Positions 22,761-37,700 of a DNA stretch of 64,000 nucleotides are shown in pieces. The stretch is taken from contig NC_086386.1 of the NCBI RefSeq assembly GCF_036588685.1, positions 32,665,883-32,729,882 of the forward strand, written 5' to 3'. The translations under genes were made by a program, and so were the position numbers. The notes under the pieces were generated by a model. The model saw only the letters and a program-made list of their open reading frames with translations, had not been told where the DNA came from and ran no database searches. The stretch's first letter is position 1; each line of letters opens with the position of its first letter. Source of the DNA: Mytilus trossulus (taxonomy: Eukaryota; Mollusca; Bivalvia; Mytilida; Mytilidae).

Positions 22761-25700
22761 ATGACGGAACCCAAGAGACTTCCATTTACCACAGTTACTG
22801 ATTCTGAGAAGGAGAAAAAGTCGAAAAAGGACCCTCCAACTGTCCGTTTCAGTTTGTCCCTCAACACTCCGAACGAACAACAGTGCTCAGAGTTTTCTTA
22901 TGCAGATTTACTGAAAAAGTCACTGGTGAGTTGACAAAAATTGAAATACTGTGTTAATTTCATAAAAGTATATTTTTTCTTCATAATCAAACAAAAGTTA
23001 AGTCAATTTAGAGTCTATTTCACTCTTTTTGGAGTGGGGAATCCTCATAACAGTTTGTGCATTTCTTCAGTTTTGTATGAGCCCTGAACATTTTCTACGT
23101 GTAAAAACTGCCTTCATGTCGATGTTCGTTGTACATTACATTCTATACAGCTTAACAAAATAGCCAGACCCAAATGTACGCCATCTTGTAATATTTGCAG
23201 TTATTTACAACATTATTTTCAATTTCTGGTCAAAAATTGGACATGCCGGTTCCTTTCTTCCATTCGTTTGATAGGAGGTATAACATTTGAAAAGAAAGTT
23301 TTCTGAAAGAAAATATATTTTTTTGTAATGTTGAAAATGATTGTAAGAAATAATGAAATAAACGGGGATTAATTACGATCTATTATCTTGTGTGTTTTTA
23401 TCGTCTAACTACCATATTTGGAACACATGACACATTTCCCTGGACGTGGACTTGATTTAACATTGTATGTGTGCAAGAAGTAAAAATCGTTTCAGAGCAA
23501 ATAAAATATTTCGATAGACGAATAAAACAGAAGTTTGAAATGTATTTCGAGAGTTTATGCAATTTGTTTGGCGTAAAAATTATTGGCTCTCTATGAAGTG
23601 TGACAGAGATAAGATGATTGATTGGGTCTGGACAATGAGGGTTACTATCTCTGGCACTATAATAATCCTGGGAGCAAAACTATACTGTTTTAGACATATT
23701 TTTCAAATATTGGTGTGTGGTGAATATGTTAATGACAAAGGTCAAAGTGTAGGAACCAAAGTGATGTTATGGTTGAATGGAGTTGTAGGTAAATTGCAGT
23801 GATAAGCAGAATCTATTTATAGAATTAAATCGATAACATGCACATACGATAAAAAGACAGGTAGAAGTGGACAGTTATTGTTTTTAATCCTCTGATTAAA
23901 TGTAATTAGGCGCGCGTGTGATTGATTATCGATCTGTGGGGCTCTAGTGGAGTGGTTAAAGTGTAGTAAATGGAAAAATGAAATATGATCATGTTGTACG
24001 AAGAAATTCGTGTACAACATTAGAGTAAAGTCAGAAATTAACGTTTACATGTACAATACTGTTAAATTGAAGACTTTTTTAAAGTTAAAAAAATATTAAT
24101 ATGATTTTACAAGATATAAATACATAATTTTACAGAAATATGGTCATAATTTAATTGATAATTTGAAAGAATTTTCTTTAAAAGGCAATTTTCCTGCAAA
24201 CCTTTAGGGAATTTTATCACAATGAAATAAAAAAAGAAATTAAAGTATCAGATGTTTATAACTCTTAATGCCTATTGGATTAAAAAAAAACCTTCTTCAA
24301 ATAAGGACAATAAAAGAATTTGAGTAGGCAGTTTTTTTCTGGGGAGGTAGTGTTTGGGCAAACAAACCTATTATTTATCATGGCCCAATTATATAAAAAA
24401 AATATGAGACAACTATCCACAAAAGACCAAAATGACACAGACATTAACAACTATAGGTCACTGTACAGCCTTCAACGATGAGCAAAGCTGTATACCGCAT
24501 AGTCAGCTTTAAAAGGCTCTGATAAGACAATGTAAAACAATTCAAACGAGAAAACTTACAGCCTTATTTATGTAAAAAAAAATGAACGAAAAACAAATAT
24601 GTAACACATAAACAAATGATTATTAAACCACTGAATTATGATAATGATAAAGAGCCAAAACTGAAAAGGGAAATTTAATCTTAATTAGATAGTTCTTAAT
24701 AAATTTTAAATTGGAAATATTGGAAATGAGGAATGTATCAAAAGAGCAGAAAGCAGCTCAAGGCCACCTTAAACACAGCGAGAAAATCCCACACCCGGAT
24801 GAGGGTTTAATTAATAATGATGACATTAATATAATGTTTTCTATTGTCATGAGGAGATGAAAACTTAATTCCCCGTAAATATAGATAGAGGGGCATTTCA
24901 TCCTTCTATCAATCTAAAGTTATCAAAACTTATGTAAATATATGTTAGATGTATTTCTATTTACTATTTTGAAGAGGAGCACAGACTTTTAATACTGAAA
25001 TTTATTAACCTAATTTTCAAGACGAAGTTTTATTCCACAAGCTAAGGCTATGCCTTAAAATATGTAGATGTTTTCAAAACTCAGCATTTCTGAATGCCAA
25101 CTGACAGGATCTGTAATACATTACAGCACAAAAGTGTCAGCTTGTCCACTGGTCAAAAAAGGATAGTGGAAATTTTGTATTTAATATGAACAGGAACATG
25201 ATTTTTTTTAGGAGAACAATGGGTAAAAGTAAACGAAACAGCAACGCAACAAATAAAAAAAAATGGTGTTAAAAAGATAACATACAAGCTCAACAACACA
25301 TCTTTCAGGTTTTTATAAAAAAAAAGTTTGAGGATGTTAAATTAATTTTAAATTTAAAAAAACAGTTATATGATGTGCCAGACAGACATTTGTTAAATCT
25401 ACAAATATAGTCCCTAGTCAGTGTGGATAGTGCATACATATAGATTCTTACATTGATACCAGTGGATTATCGGATTTATCCAATCGAGATAGTTAAATTA
25501 TCAATTTTAAAGTTCGAGCCGCCTCGGCGAGTACTTTAAAATTTATAATTTAACTATCGATATTGGATAAATCCGATAATCCACGAGTAACTATGTAAGA
25601 ATCTGTTTCTCTAATGATTAAAAAGACATTTTCTTTTTTTGTTTACCGAAAATCCCCTTCGAGTGCCTTTTACATTGCACGAAGTTGTCAATTTCATTAA

Positions 25701-28700
25701 CACCTGTTATCATATTTTGGTTCATTTAGTCAGCCAAAAAGGTCATGACCCTCAAAATCATCCAATGATCTTCTGAGATCACCAGCAACCACACGTTGAT
25801 TAAATTTTTTTATACAATGGGTTCGAAAAGGGATAAATTTCCATAGAATTAGAGAAATGTATATATACATTGCATTCACCCTCAAAATGTATTTCTTTAT
25901 ATTTTTTGCATAACATATTTATTATAGGGATAAAACAACATGTTAAAAACTAATGGGTGATGAAATTTATGTATACACAATTGAAGTGATTAATTCTGGT
26001 TAAAAATGTAAATATTAATATCTGGAGATGTCAAACTGATATATAGACCCCCTTAACACATAATTAACCATATTTTAAATAAAGAGCTGGTAGTTTTTTC
26101 TACAATTCTATAATCATCTATAAGAAAGTGTATATTTTATTGTCATATTCACCAAAAAATAGCGTCAATTCGCAATACATTTTACTGTTATTCGTGATGA
26201 AGGTACCCCCATTACAACCCTCTAAAGCTTTTAATTAAACTGAAATGTTTTCTAGAAAGGACTCAACATTTTAACTTTTCATGACACATTAAAAAGACTG
26301 AAAACTTGTAAATTCTCTTGACATTTAGAATTAGCTGTTTTCTTTTATAGACATACAGTGTTAATTTTTTTTTAAATTTTTGTCTACTTGGCAAATTTTG
26401 AAGCTTGACATACATTGTCACTAAAGACTATATATATGTTGACCTCTTAATGGCTATTGAATTTTGTTATCCGGATTGCTGTCTCACTATAAAATCCAAA
26501 TAATTTATTTACTTGGAAAAATTTGGAAGGAAACTGAAATTCTTGTTTACGGGTGACATCTGTCATATCTGTACAATATTAGCCATTGATTTTTGTCTAG
26601 TTGTTACCATTGTCGTGACAGACACAAGATCGTTCAGAATTTGCTACAGTTGTATCTGTCACAGAGCATGCTACCTGGGATCTTAGAATCAATAGTTAGG
26701 TCTGTCTTTACACATGTCAAAGGTTTCCCGTTAAATCGTAATAACCAAATAATTAAGGTTAATGAAAATAATTTACTAGCTAGTGAGGACTGTTCAGGGA
26801 ATTTAAAAAAAAGAAACCACTTTTAGTCTGTTAATATGATCAGATGATGTTTATTTATGTCCTCTAACAGAGACATTGATTAAACAAAGTTGGACGTCAA
26901 ACTTCTTTATTACCAAAATCTTCACCAAAAGAATGAGTACATGAACCTGAAAATCTGTTTCTTCTGCTACAAATCTATAAAGATCTCAACTCATCATATG
27001 TACTGATGGTGCTTGCAGCATATCTGTTTTATTTAATAAAGGATTCATTTCTGAGCATGTTAAAGAATTATGTTGATGACCCCAATCTTGATACAATCAT
27101 GGCTGTCACCATAACTAAATTTTAATATTTGAAAAAATCAGGCCACACCAAATTAATACCTTGTTTTCATCAATCTCAGAATATTTTCTGAAGTATTCAG
27201 GATCTTAGTGTTAACAACTTAATCTTAAATTAAGTTATTTTGGTTGAAAGCACACAAAGGAGTAGGTCCAGTAAGACCCCTTTTCGGCCCCAAAATATAG
27301 CAGTTTTAAAAAATTGTTCAAATGTAAGTTTTAGCTATTTATTGGATAGTAGAATGGTTATGCTACATAAATATGGGCTGTTTTTGCCAATTCAATGCAC
27401 ATTTATTGGGTACTAGCACCAACAAGTCGTGCTAAATTACTGAAATTTTAGTTAAATTTTAGACGGTTTCCAAGTAAAACGAAAGTGGCCGCATTCGTGT
27501 TCATCCAAAATATGGAAATGGAAGTTGTATTTGATGATAATACATAGCATATATAAAGATTGTGGATGAACACGGTTGCGGCCACTTTGTTTTTGACAAA
27601 AACCATCTGAAAAGTGACATTTTTTTGCATATTTGGTAGATTTTTCATATTTCAGCTTGAATCGGATCGTTTTTTATGACTGAATAAGTTAAAATCTTTC
27701 ACAAAAATTAATTGAATCATATGAAATAGACACTTAAGTGTTTAAAATGTGATCAAAATCTTTCGTCAGATGAAACTGAAATTTGAGGCCAAAATCGGTC
27801 CTTACCGGACCTTCTTCTTTGAACGAAAATCTTGAGGTTTTTTTATCAACACTGCTGTTTCTGTTTTTTTTAAATTCGTAAAAATCCTGATGCCAAAAGT
27901 CATATCATGGGTGCAGTCTGCAGATATTTTTTTTTCAATTTGCTGCTCAACAACAACAACAAACATTTTATAAAGAGTTTTTGATCTGGATAAAATTCTT
28001 CCTCTATATAGTGGTGTATACCAGGAAGTGAAAAAAAAACAGTAATTGTAGCACATATATAAACATGGATAAATATATAGATATACATATAGATAAACAT
28101 GCAAATTTAAGTTGTACATTAATTAATGACAAACATTAATAAGTACACATGTAACTTTAATATTTATATAAATGAAACTGAAAAAATAGGATTTTTTATT
28201 TGAAGCAACTCTCAAATTTGAAAACATGATTATTTATATTACATTGTAATTGTATTTCAGGGGGAGAAGAAGCCAGCAGAAAATGGGGATGATCCTTTTG
28301 GTGAAGATGAAGACGCTGAAGCTATGGCGGCCATTGCAAAGAAATTTGAAGAGAAATATGTAAATGGTTATTCTCCTATCCTTGACTTTTTAAGATCATT
28401 ATATTTTCGTTTTCTCATTGACATCATCTTTTCTATAAATATATTCTTTCAAACATGTTACTGTACAGCCTGTACACTATTACTTGGCAAGTGTGCATTG
28501 GATGATGATGGATGATTGTTTAATGTCCAGTGTCAAATTAAATAAAATTGAGAATAAAGGCATATTCAAGAGGAGAATATGTTAATAGGATATGAATATT
28601 TACATTGCTTTGTAGTCATGGTAGTGGGACTAAAACCAGATGCATCCACCTTTGCTTTTGTGTACCACATGTTGTAATAATAAGTTGAACAGACCATCAA

Positions 28701-31700
28701 CTACACATGCTATAGGAAGCTACCTACCCCCTTTCCGGAACAAAATGATACAACTCTCCTATGAATACACAGCATAAAAATTAACTTGAAAAAATCAGCG
28801 GTGTTCTTGAGAGGCATTACCCATATTGAAATTGAAAAGGTGACTGCACAAGTCATCATCACTTTTAAACATCATTTGTTATGCCATTTTAAACATCTTG
28901 TTACAAATCTATTTTCTTTTTATTTTCAGAATCCAAAGAACACAAAATGGAAAAAGAAACATGGCCGTATACAAGACTATGTTGACCTTGGTGATGGGTA
29001 TGATGAAAATGATGAGTTTATTGATAATTCAGAAGCTGTAAGTTTAAGAAGCGAAGTATTAGAAAATGGTGGGATAAATTGATGTGGAAAAACTTTAAAT
29101 ATTTTAAGAGGTGAAAAAAAAAGGGCATCTCACTCCCAAGTTGCAATTTAACTGATGCAACGATTGTGCTTCTGTTATTTCTGTTATGCTTTTCAAATGT
29201 TTAGGATTGGGTTAGAGTAGAAGGTGTAACTTACAATTCTAATATGACGTGCTTCTTTAGCTTTGTAAAGAAACCATACTTTATTATCCAATAAAATTAG
29301 TTTGCACATGCGTATATTGACTATGGCAGAAAAATGAATTTCGACAAAATGGTATGCATTTAATGTATTTCCTTAAATTAAAACACTTTCAAACACTAAA
29401 ATGATACACATTTTGTTACTAATACTTTAACAATGACAACAATGTGTTACAATTCATAATTGAAAATAGTTGACCTAGATACAGCAACGTCCATGTTGGC
29501 TGTTCTAACTTCAAAACCCCTCCCCCTAAAAACACGTTTCATCTCTCCTGTTAAAAAGGCATGTCATTGTATATTAATTTCATTGAAACATATGTTCCGA
29601 CGATAAAATATAAAATAAAGAATAGGTTACTATTACTGTTGTACTGAAATGACAAAATTGTTTCATATTTCTGATAAAATGGATTGACCCTAGCAGGGAA
29701 TCGAACCCCATTCTCCTATAAAAACAAATAGGCGTAATTACCAATATACCACCAAGGTTTCCAATCCATTTTACAAATGCAACAAGATTGTCACCCAGTA
29801 TTAATTTTAATCTCATGTATAAATACAGCATTTGAAATCGTCAGATGCACAAAGGCGTGCCCTTTGATCAACTTTAAAAGGTGTAGCCACCGCAAGTATA
29901 AATGGATTTCTGTCAAAGGGCCCCTCCTGCCAAGTCTCGAATGTCAGCACAACTTTATCAAGAAATCCTCTATCAGATATGAACATATTTACCAATGCTA
30001 CAATATTAATCGGCGGAATATTTACGATTAATTTAGTAAATAAAGACCTACCCGATTCTCCTTGTGCGTCCACCGCTATTGACGACTGACTTGAAAATGT
30101 GCGTGTCAGAAATTGACCTCAAAGGAAAAGACTGTTGAAATATAACTTTTCTGTTATATTGTGACACAAATATTGTTTTAGTTAATAAATTAATTTATTA
30201 ATATCTGTTTCAATTTTGAATTTTAGAAATTTATACAACTTTGCCAAATTAAACTGGTATGAACTAGTTGGATAAAAATCGACAGGAAGGTTGATGGAAG
30301 AGCCTACACAAATACCGTACACTTTATACACAGCGAACATAGATATTACCGTAATTGTCCTAATCAGAATCGAAATAATTGATGCCAGCTATACTTTATT
30401 GTAGTTTTAACATGGGTAGGCATTATATTCGTGTTATTTTAGCCCTCGCTATCGCTCTGGCAAAAATAATCACGAATATAATGCCTACCCATGTTAAAAC
30501 TACAATTAAGTATAGCTGGCATCAATTATTTCTTAAATAATAATATTTTCTATCGTCATGCATTTATGGGAGCATCTATATATCACAATTACATTCAACA
30601 AAAGATTTTGATTTTTAAATCATTCTCACGTGAAATATTGTTTCTCAATCTGATCTGATATGGATAAAAAAAAATACACGCAGTTATGTGGCATTCCATT
30701 AAATTGCTAATAAATTTATTTTCTTGAAAAGCAAGTGAGACATTAAACACATTTTTCTTTTGTTTAGTATGATGAAGTGGTACCAGCCTGCTTAACAACC
30801 AAACTTGGAGGATTTTATATAAACTGTGGAAAATTAGATTTCAAAGAGTTATCAGACGACTCAGATGATGATTTCAAACTAGGAACTCTCAAAAAGAAAA
30901 AGAAGAAAAGGGTTAGTTGTCCTACTTTCTAAACTCTATTATTTTGATAATATTTGATTATTTGTTCATTAAATTTCAGATTATAATTAGTAGTGTATAT
31001 TAATTCATTAAATCTCTCTTGATGTAAGTTTATTTATAATAATTAAAATTATGTTCCTTTATTGTGCATTCATTGAACATCTTTTAATATTGTAGAGAAT
31101 AGAATCTGACTCTGAATCTGATGGAGAAAAGAAAGAAACCAAAATAAAAGTATGTACTAGTTCATAACTTATATAGTAAAACAAGTACATTGCTCTTCAT
31201 GAAAATGTTATAAAACCAGTGTATGACTTTCAAAAGATTGCCAAGCAGTAGACTTAAAGAAGATTTTTATAATAAAATTAAGATTGAGGAAAGTGTCACA
31301 GAGACAACAACCCGACCATAGAGCATAAAATAACCCAAGGCCATCAATGGGTCTTCAACACAGCAAGAAAATTTAACAGCCGGAGGCATGCTTCAGCTGG
31401 CCCCTAAAAAAAAAGTGTTCTAAATGAACTAAAATATAAATTCAGTCAAGACTAACAAATGACAGACAAGTTTGTAGGTCAAATGTTTGATGTAAACTTG
31501 ATGATTCAGAAGAATTAATTTTATTAGTACTGGTTGTGCTTATTGTGAGATTCTGTCTGTTGTCAGGAAGCTAAGTTATCTAAATATTTTTGATGATTGT
31601 ATTCCTTATAATTATCTTACTAGTCTCCCACTGTTAAGAACTGTTGATTCATATAAACTTCCTCTTGTATAAATGAATAAAATCTTAACTATTTTTAGAA

Positions 31701-34700
31701 AAGAAAAATAAAAGATGGTATTGAGGGAGGAGGAAAGAAAAAGAAGAAATTACTAAACGGAGAAGGAAAAGAATTTAAGAAACCAAAGAAACCAAATCCT
31801 GATAAATCCAAGTAAGTAGCAGTTATGATAAAAGTGGACTGTAGTAGCTTTCATAAGACATGTTTAATAGGAAAATATTGTACTTATTGTACATGTTGTA
31901 TAATGTTTCATTTATTTTCAAATTGAAATGGTTATCAGAAATATTGAAATGACTTAAATCCTTCACTTATTATAAAAATTGACACAGTGTCTGCATTTAG
32001 GTTATGATACATGTGTATATACATGGAAGGGATTTACTTGGGATAGAATGTGCCTAAAACAGCCCATGTTATGCGGAAATTCTAAGAATTCTATGTTTAA
32101 CATTAATTATTTCATAATTGATAGGGAACATGATCCCAAATCTCCTGCTATGATCATAAATACAATATCTTATACCTACTTCTGGTATGGGAATGATTAA
32201 TATAATAACTCAACTTCATTTTAATGAAATGACCACTGCAGTACAGGATTATGAAAACATAAACAGAAGTAGTAAAGTATGATTCTATAGATTACTGAAT
32301 TGATTATAAATAATACCTTGTTTTTACAGAAAGAAAATGTCACCAACTGTGGCTGAGTTACTAAAACAACAAACAGAATCTACGGCTGGTGGAGAATCAA
32401 ATATGAACGGGAGATTAACCCCCAATGTTAATAGTCAGTCGTCACAGGAAGGATCATCACAAGATGAAGGTATAGATTCTGTGATAGATTCTGTCATAGC
32501 CATGAGTAAAGGTGACAAGCTGGATGCTGTGTTTGATTCAGTGATCGGTATGACAGACTCAAACAGCAAAGATGGCAATGAAGAGAAAAAACCTGAATCT
32601 GCACCAAAGCTACCGGACGGACTCAAACCAGAATTTCTTCAAATTATTGATAAACTGAAAGAGGTACATATATATTAGTTTCTCTAATTCTATGGAAATA
32701 TATCCCTTTCCAAATCCATGATATAAAAAAATTTAATCAAAGTGTGGTTGCCGGTGATCTCAGAAGATGATTGGCTGAGGCAAAGGGTCGAAAACTTTCT
32801 CAGCTCTCTGAAATGATCAAAATGTTCTAACAGGTGTTAATGAAATTGACAAGTTAGTGGAAAGTGGAAGGCACTCGAAGGGGATTTTGGTTTAGAAAAA
32901 AGGAAAATTTATCTTTAAATCATTAGAGAAACAGATTATTACATATTAACGCGTTGATTTTCGGATTTATCCAATCTCGATAGTTAAATTATAAATTTTA
33001 AAGCCGCTTGGACTTAAAAATTTATAATTTAACTATCGCGATTGGAAAAATCCAATAATCCACTTTTATCGCTATTTTGTGCATTTTTCATTTGATCTTT
33101 TTTTGTGATAATTTTCATATCATGCTTCTTGCTTGAGATGAAAAAATTATCACTAGAAACTAAGGAGACCACGTGGCGTTGATAACGAAATTGACATTGA
33201 AGTTGACAACGTCGTCATAGGTGAAATAGCAATAAACAGATTATCATTGGTCATCTCAACTCGATTGCTTTTCTCACTTTCGCTGTTCCAGCTCAAGCGA
33301 GAAAATCAATCTCGTTGAGATAATCAATGATAATCTATAAGTATCTCTATAATAATCTATATTTTATCTAGTCTTGAAACTTATTTCAAGATAGTAAAGT
33401 TTGATTTGAAGTGATATATTCTCATTAAATACATGATTTCAATTATTGCCATTAGAATAAAGAGCTGCAGAAGAAAAAAGATTTATGAAAAGTCTTGAAA
33501 TAGTCATTGTAATCAAATAAAGGAAATATCAGTGTTAAGAAACTGTTTATAAGTAATTTTTTGTAAGTAATAAAATCAACTTTAATTGTATAATTTTCAG
33601 ACTGCAAAGAGTTCTAATGTTAGCAAAGGGAAGTTTTTCAATGGAGAAGTCAGTGAAATGCTTTTAGAGTAAGTATTTTATGCAAGATGGTTTGGGCTGT
33701 TTGGGAAAATACCTAGGCCCCCCTTTAGGGACAGTACACCCACAGCATAACATAATTTAAAACAACACTCTCTTTGCATTTTGGTATTGCAAATACAGCC
33801 ATCTACACAAAATTAAAGAAGATAAATTCCCTATGGGGAAGAACAAAGTTTTTTTTTTAACAACCCTTTAAATCTTAGATTAAAATAAAATAAAAGATGT
33901 GGTGAGACTGCCAAATGAAGCAGATAAAACTACACAAACATTAAAAAAGAGTTGAAACTGATACTAGTCTTCTAAATACCAGTTAGAACAGAAACTGCTT
34001 ACATCTAATCTCACAAAACAAGACAACTCTCTAGTTGAATGAAAGTATAATTCTGTTTTAGCTAGATTAACTAAATTTGTCTTTTTATGGAAAGAGATGA
34101 AAATCAAACACATACTAGAAACCAACTAAAAAAAAAGACAGCATGAATAAACCTTGCATTTATTAGTATTATCTGTTTGCTGCTTTTCCTGAAACTTCTA
34201 TAAATTCTTTTGCATTTTTGTCGCAAAGATATTGAATATACAGTTGTTTAAATATCATTTATCAGCTTTTAAAAATCATATTACAGTATTGAACTGACAA
34301 CAAGACAGTTACCCTGCAGTCAGAGATCTGTTATATTTGGACATTTAGCCTGGTTCCTACCCTGTACCAAAGATACTTTACTGAAGAGAGCTAAGAAACT
34401 GAGGTTAGATAGACAAGAAGATCAACTGAAAGGACCCTTACAGAAACTTAAAGATGGTAATAAGACCTTGATTACTTTATACTTTATGGAATAATTATTT
34501 GTCTTGGACTATTTTTCATGGATTTTGTGGATATAGATGGAATTTAAATGTTCAACACTTTACAAATTTTGAATAAGATTCAAGAAGAATTTGTTAAAAC
34601 TATGAAATCCGGTATAATGAAAATACATTTTTGTCTTGCCTTGATGAAGTGGTAGAGGTCATAATTTGTTAAAGTTTGTTATAAGGTCAGTTTAAGGGGG

Positions 34701-37700
34701 AACTGTATTAAATTCAATTATTTAGTATGCACTAGTATTGACACATATTCATTTCATTTACGTTTTTCCTGACATTATAGTGTGTATCTTGATAGGGTTA
34801 AGCTAGTTATATCGACTTTCACATGTTTCAATACATGTATTGCATTTGTTTTTGCAAACATCCAATGCTGGATTTGTTTTTTGGTTATTTGCTATCAGCA
34901 TTTAAAGTTCTTAGCATAGCCACTTGTATAGTATATAGTATAATGATTCATATGAATAAACGTTTACCAAAAGGAGACTGCAACCCATGGATTTAATTAA
35001 TATCCCATGTTAGAAAAGTTTCTTATATCAACTTAATATTTCAGCTATTGCAAGTGTTATGCCTGCGCAACAAGAGAAGCATGATGCAGAATTTCAGATT
35101 TGGTAATTATACTTTGTCCTTTATCCGTTCAATCTCGCAGGAATGACATTTCTATTCTTCACCAATCAAAACTGACCACCTCGATACAGCAGATAGTGTG
35201 AACTATAGCATTAAACTCCAACAATCAATCAATCATTTATACGAGCTTTTGCTATGATTCTTAGCAATAAAGAAAGTGTCTAGTTTACAAGATATTTCAT
35301 TTACGTAACACATCACAAAAAAAAATGAAGAGTTGAATCTGCACTATTCTAAAAAATCATACCATGTCTTTTAGATTCTCTCTTTAAGGATAATTAAAAT
35401 GTCAGTTGAATGTTATTTATTCAAATTAGAAAATACTAATGTAATATACATATATGATATATATTTGCATATAAAAACAGCAGAATACAAGATGCTTGTT
35501 GTTTTGAGATACTAGAGAATATGTTACATTGAAAAATTGAACTGAAGCACCACCAAAAAGAACATCTCCATCCAAAATATTTAGGGGAATTTACAAAAAA
35601 GACTGCTTTCAATACTTTAGAGTCTATAAACAAATGTGAAACTGTTAATTCAGTTACATTCTTAGTAACTAATTATTCATAGATTCAAGAATAATTGTAA
35701 TGTATTGTAAAATCCGGATGTTCACCTATACCATGGAAAACCAGGAAAGTTGATACCCCCCCCCCCCCCCAAAAAAAAAACACCAACAAATCCACAATAT
35801 GTTTACTAATACATAATCACAAACAAAAATGATTCAATATTTAAAATACATGTCTACAATTGACATAAAAATGCAACAACAACCTACTCTTTCTTTGAAG
35901 ATCAACATTTCTTAAAGGCCTCCAACACTTTGAAGGCAGTTCATTAAAACTTCAACCAAACTTACCTCAATTTGAAAGGTGTGCTTCAAATATATATAGT
36001 CACCATATTACTTCATTAGCCTGTATTTGCAGTTACTCAATACAAAGATCAAGTTCAAAATGACATTTTTTCTGATACATAATGACTTTCTTTTTTTTTT
36101 ATCTTCTCATATTAATTTTTAGATGATTTATTATTTTTTGCTATTATCTAACAGGAAGCAGAAGCAGGCAGAAACTGATGCCAACAAACCAGAGGATAAT
36201 AAACCTGAGGGTAAAGATGGGGATACTGAGGACTCGGAGGAGGAAGGGGAAAAATCAAATGCAACAAACCAGGAACCTACCAAGAAAAAGGTGGCAGCAC
36301 CAAAGAAAAAATTTGAATGGAATGAAAATCTTAGGTATTTATGTTATAGTTATTGTGTCCACAGCCAAGCTATTTTGGCACAAGGGGTTAATGTATACTG
36401 AGTCAAAAAAGTTAAGCAACAAAAATGTGAAATTTTATTTTATTACAAAATCATAACAGCATATAATTCTAATAATAACAAAAAAGAATTATGACATTTC
36501 AGAAGCAACATGAATGTTTATCACTCACATTCATTAGAATTTTCTTTGTATGGAGTGTGGGAGGGTCAAAATGCGGAAATGAGTAGAGTGTCAATTTCTC
36601 AGCCGTGCACCAATGAAGGATTGGCAGGCACATCAGCAGCTGCCCTTAGTTTATGCACTACTTTTTGGCCGGAAAAAAGCTTGTCACGCGTTGACATAAA
36701 GCGAAGGTAGCACTCCTCCCTTGACAATTGTTTTTTTGGTCTACAAGATATCGAAATATCCTGTATATCAATGATGTTTAAATATTTTTTTTCCAGAAAC
36801 AACAAAAAAAAAAAGTTAAAAAAAAAGTGTTGCCAAGCTTTTTTGGCTCAGTATAGTTTAGTTCTTGTGTTGCCAGGCATTGAAGATATTGTGACTCGTG
36901 GTCATGTCTGTTGTTAACTCAACTCAAGATCTTCAAAATTTAATTTCACAATGTTTACTTATAATTAATGTCCATACTTTTGAAATCGCTCTAATGAAAG
37001 CAATGTTTGACATTGATTAAATGAATTTATTTGTCCTGATTTATGTCTCTAGATATATAGACTGAGAAGGAAATGACCAGCAAAATTTCAAGATGAATCA
37101 TTACAATTTCTGGAAAATTTTTATACAGATATATGTAACAGATATTAGAATGCAAGTTCTTATTATTACAATACTTACCCAGTCACATTATTCCATTGAA
37201 TAAAAACCTCATAATTGTTTCTGAATTAAGAGTGATGTATCTATAGACTATAAAGATATCTATGACAATGATTTTCCTATTTTTGATATAATAATTATTT
37301 CCATTATTAGGGCATTGTTGTGTGATGTTGTTCGGGTTAAGATGAAGATATATAATTACATGAAAACAAGAACACAGACAGCTGAGGAATACCTAAAGAC
37401 ATTTATAGAAAGAGAGGTCAAAATATTATGGCCTAAAGGATGGATGCAAACCAGGTAAAATATTGATAATCCTAAGTCCATTCTATTGCACTGAATGACT
37501 GATCCAGAATAAACAAAAAGATTTCTGTAACAGCTCAGCTTTTGGTTAAGGAACTATCAGATTGCTTTGAGTAACACCTCTAATTCACTGCTAAGAATGC
37601 TGTACTAAAACTTAAGATAAAGATTGAATATCCTGTTGTCTGAATGTAATCAGTTGGGAGATGTTTCTTTTGATTGGCATTACCTTGTTAGCTAACAGTG

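Noticed and set aside
36510-36710. 66-codon ORF in ubinuclein intron 11
   Set aside because: Lies wholly inside a MITE with inverted ends and has no recognisable domain.
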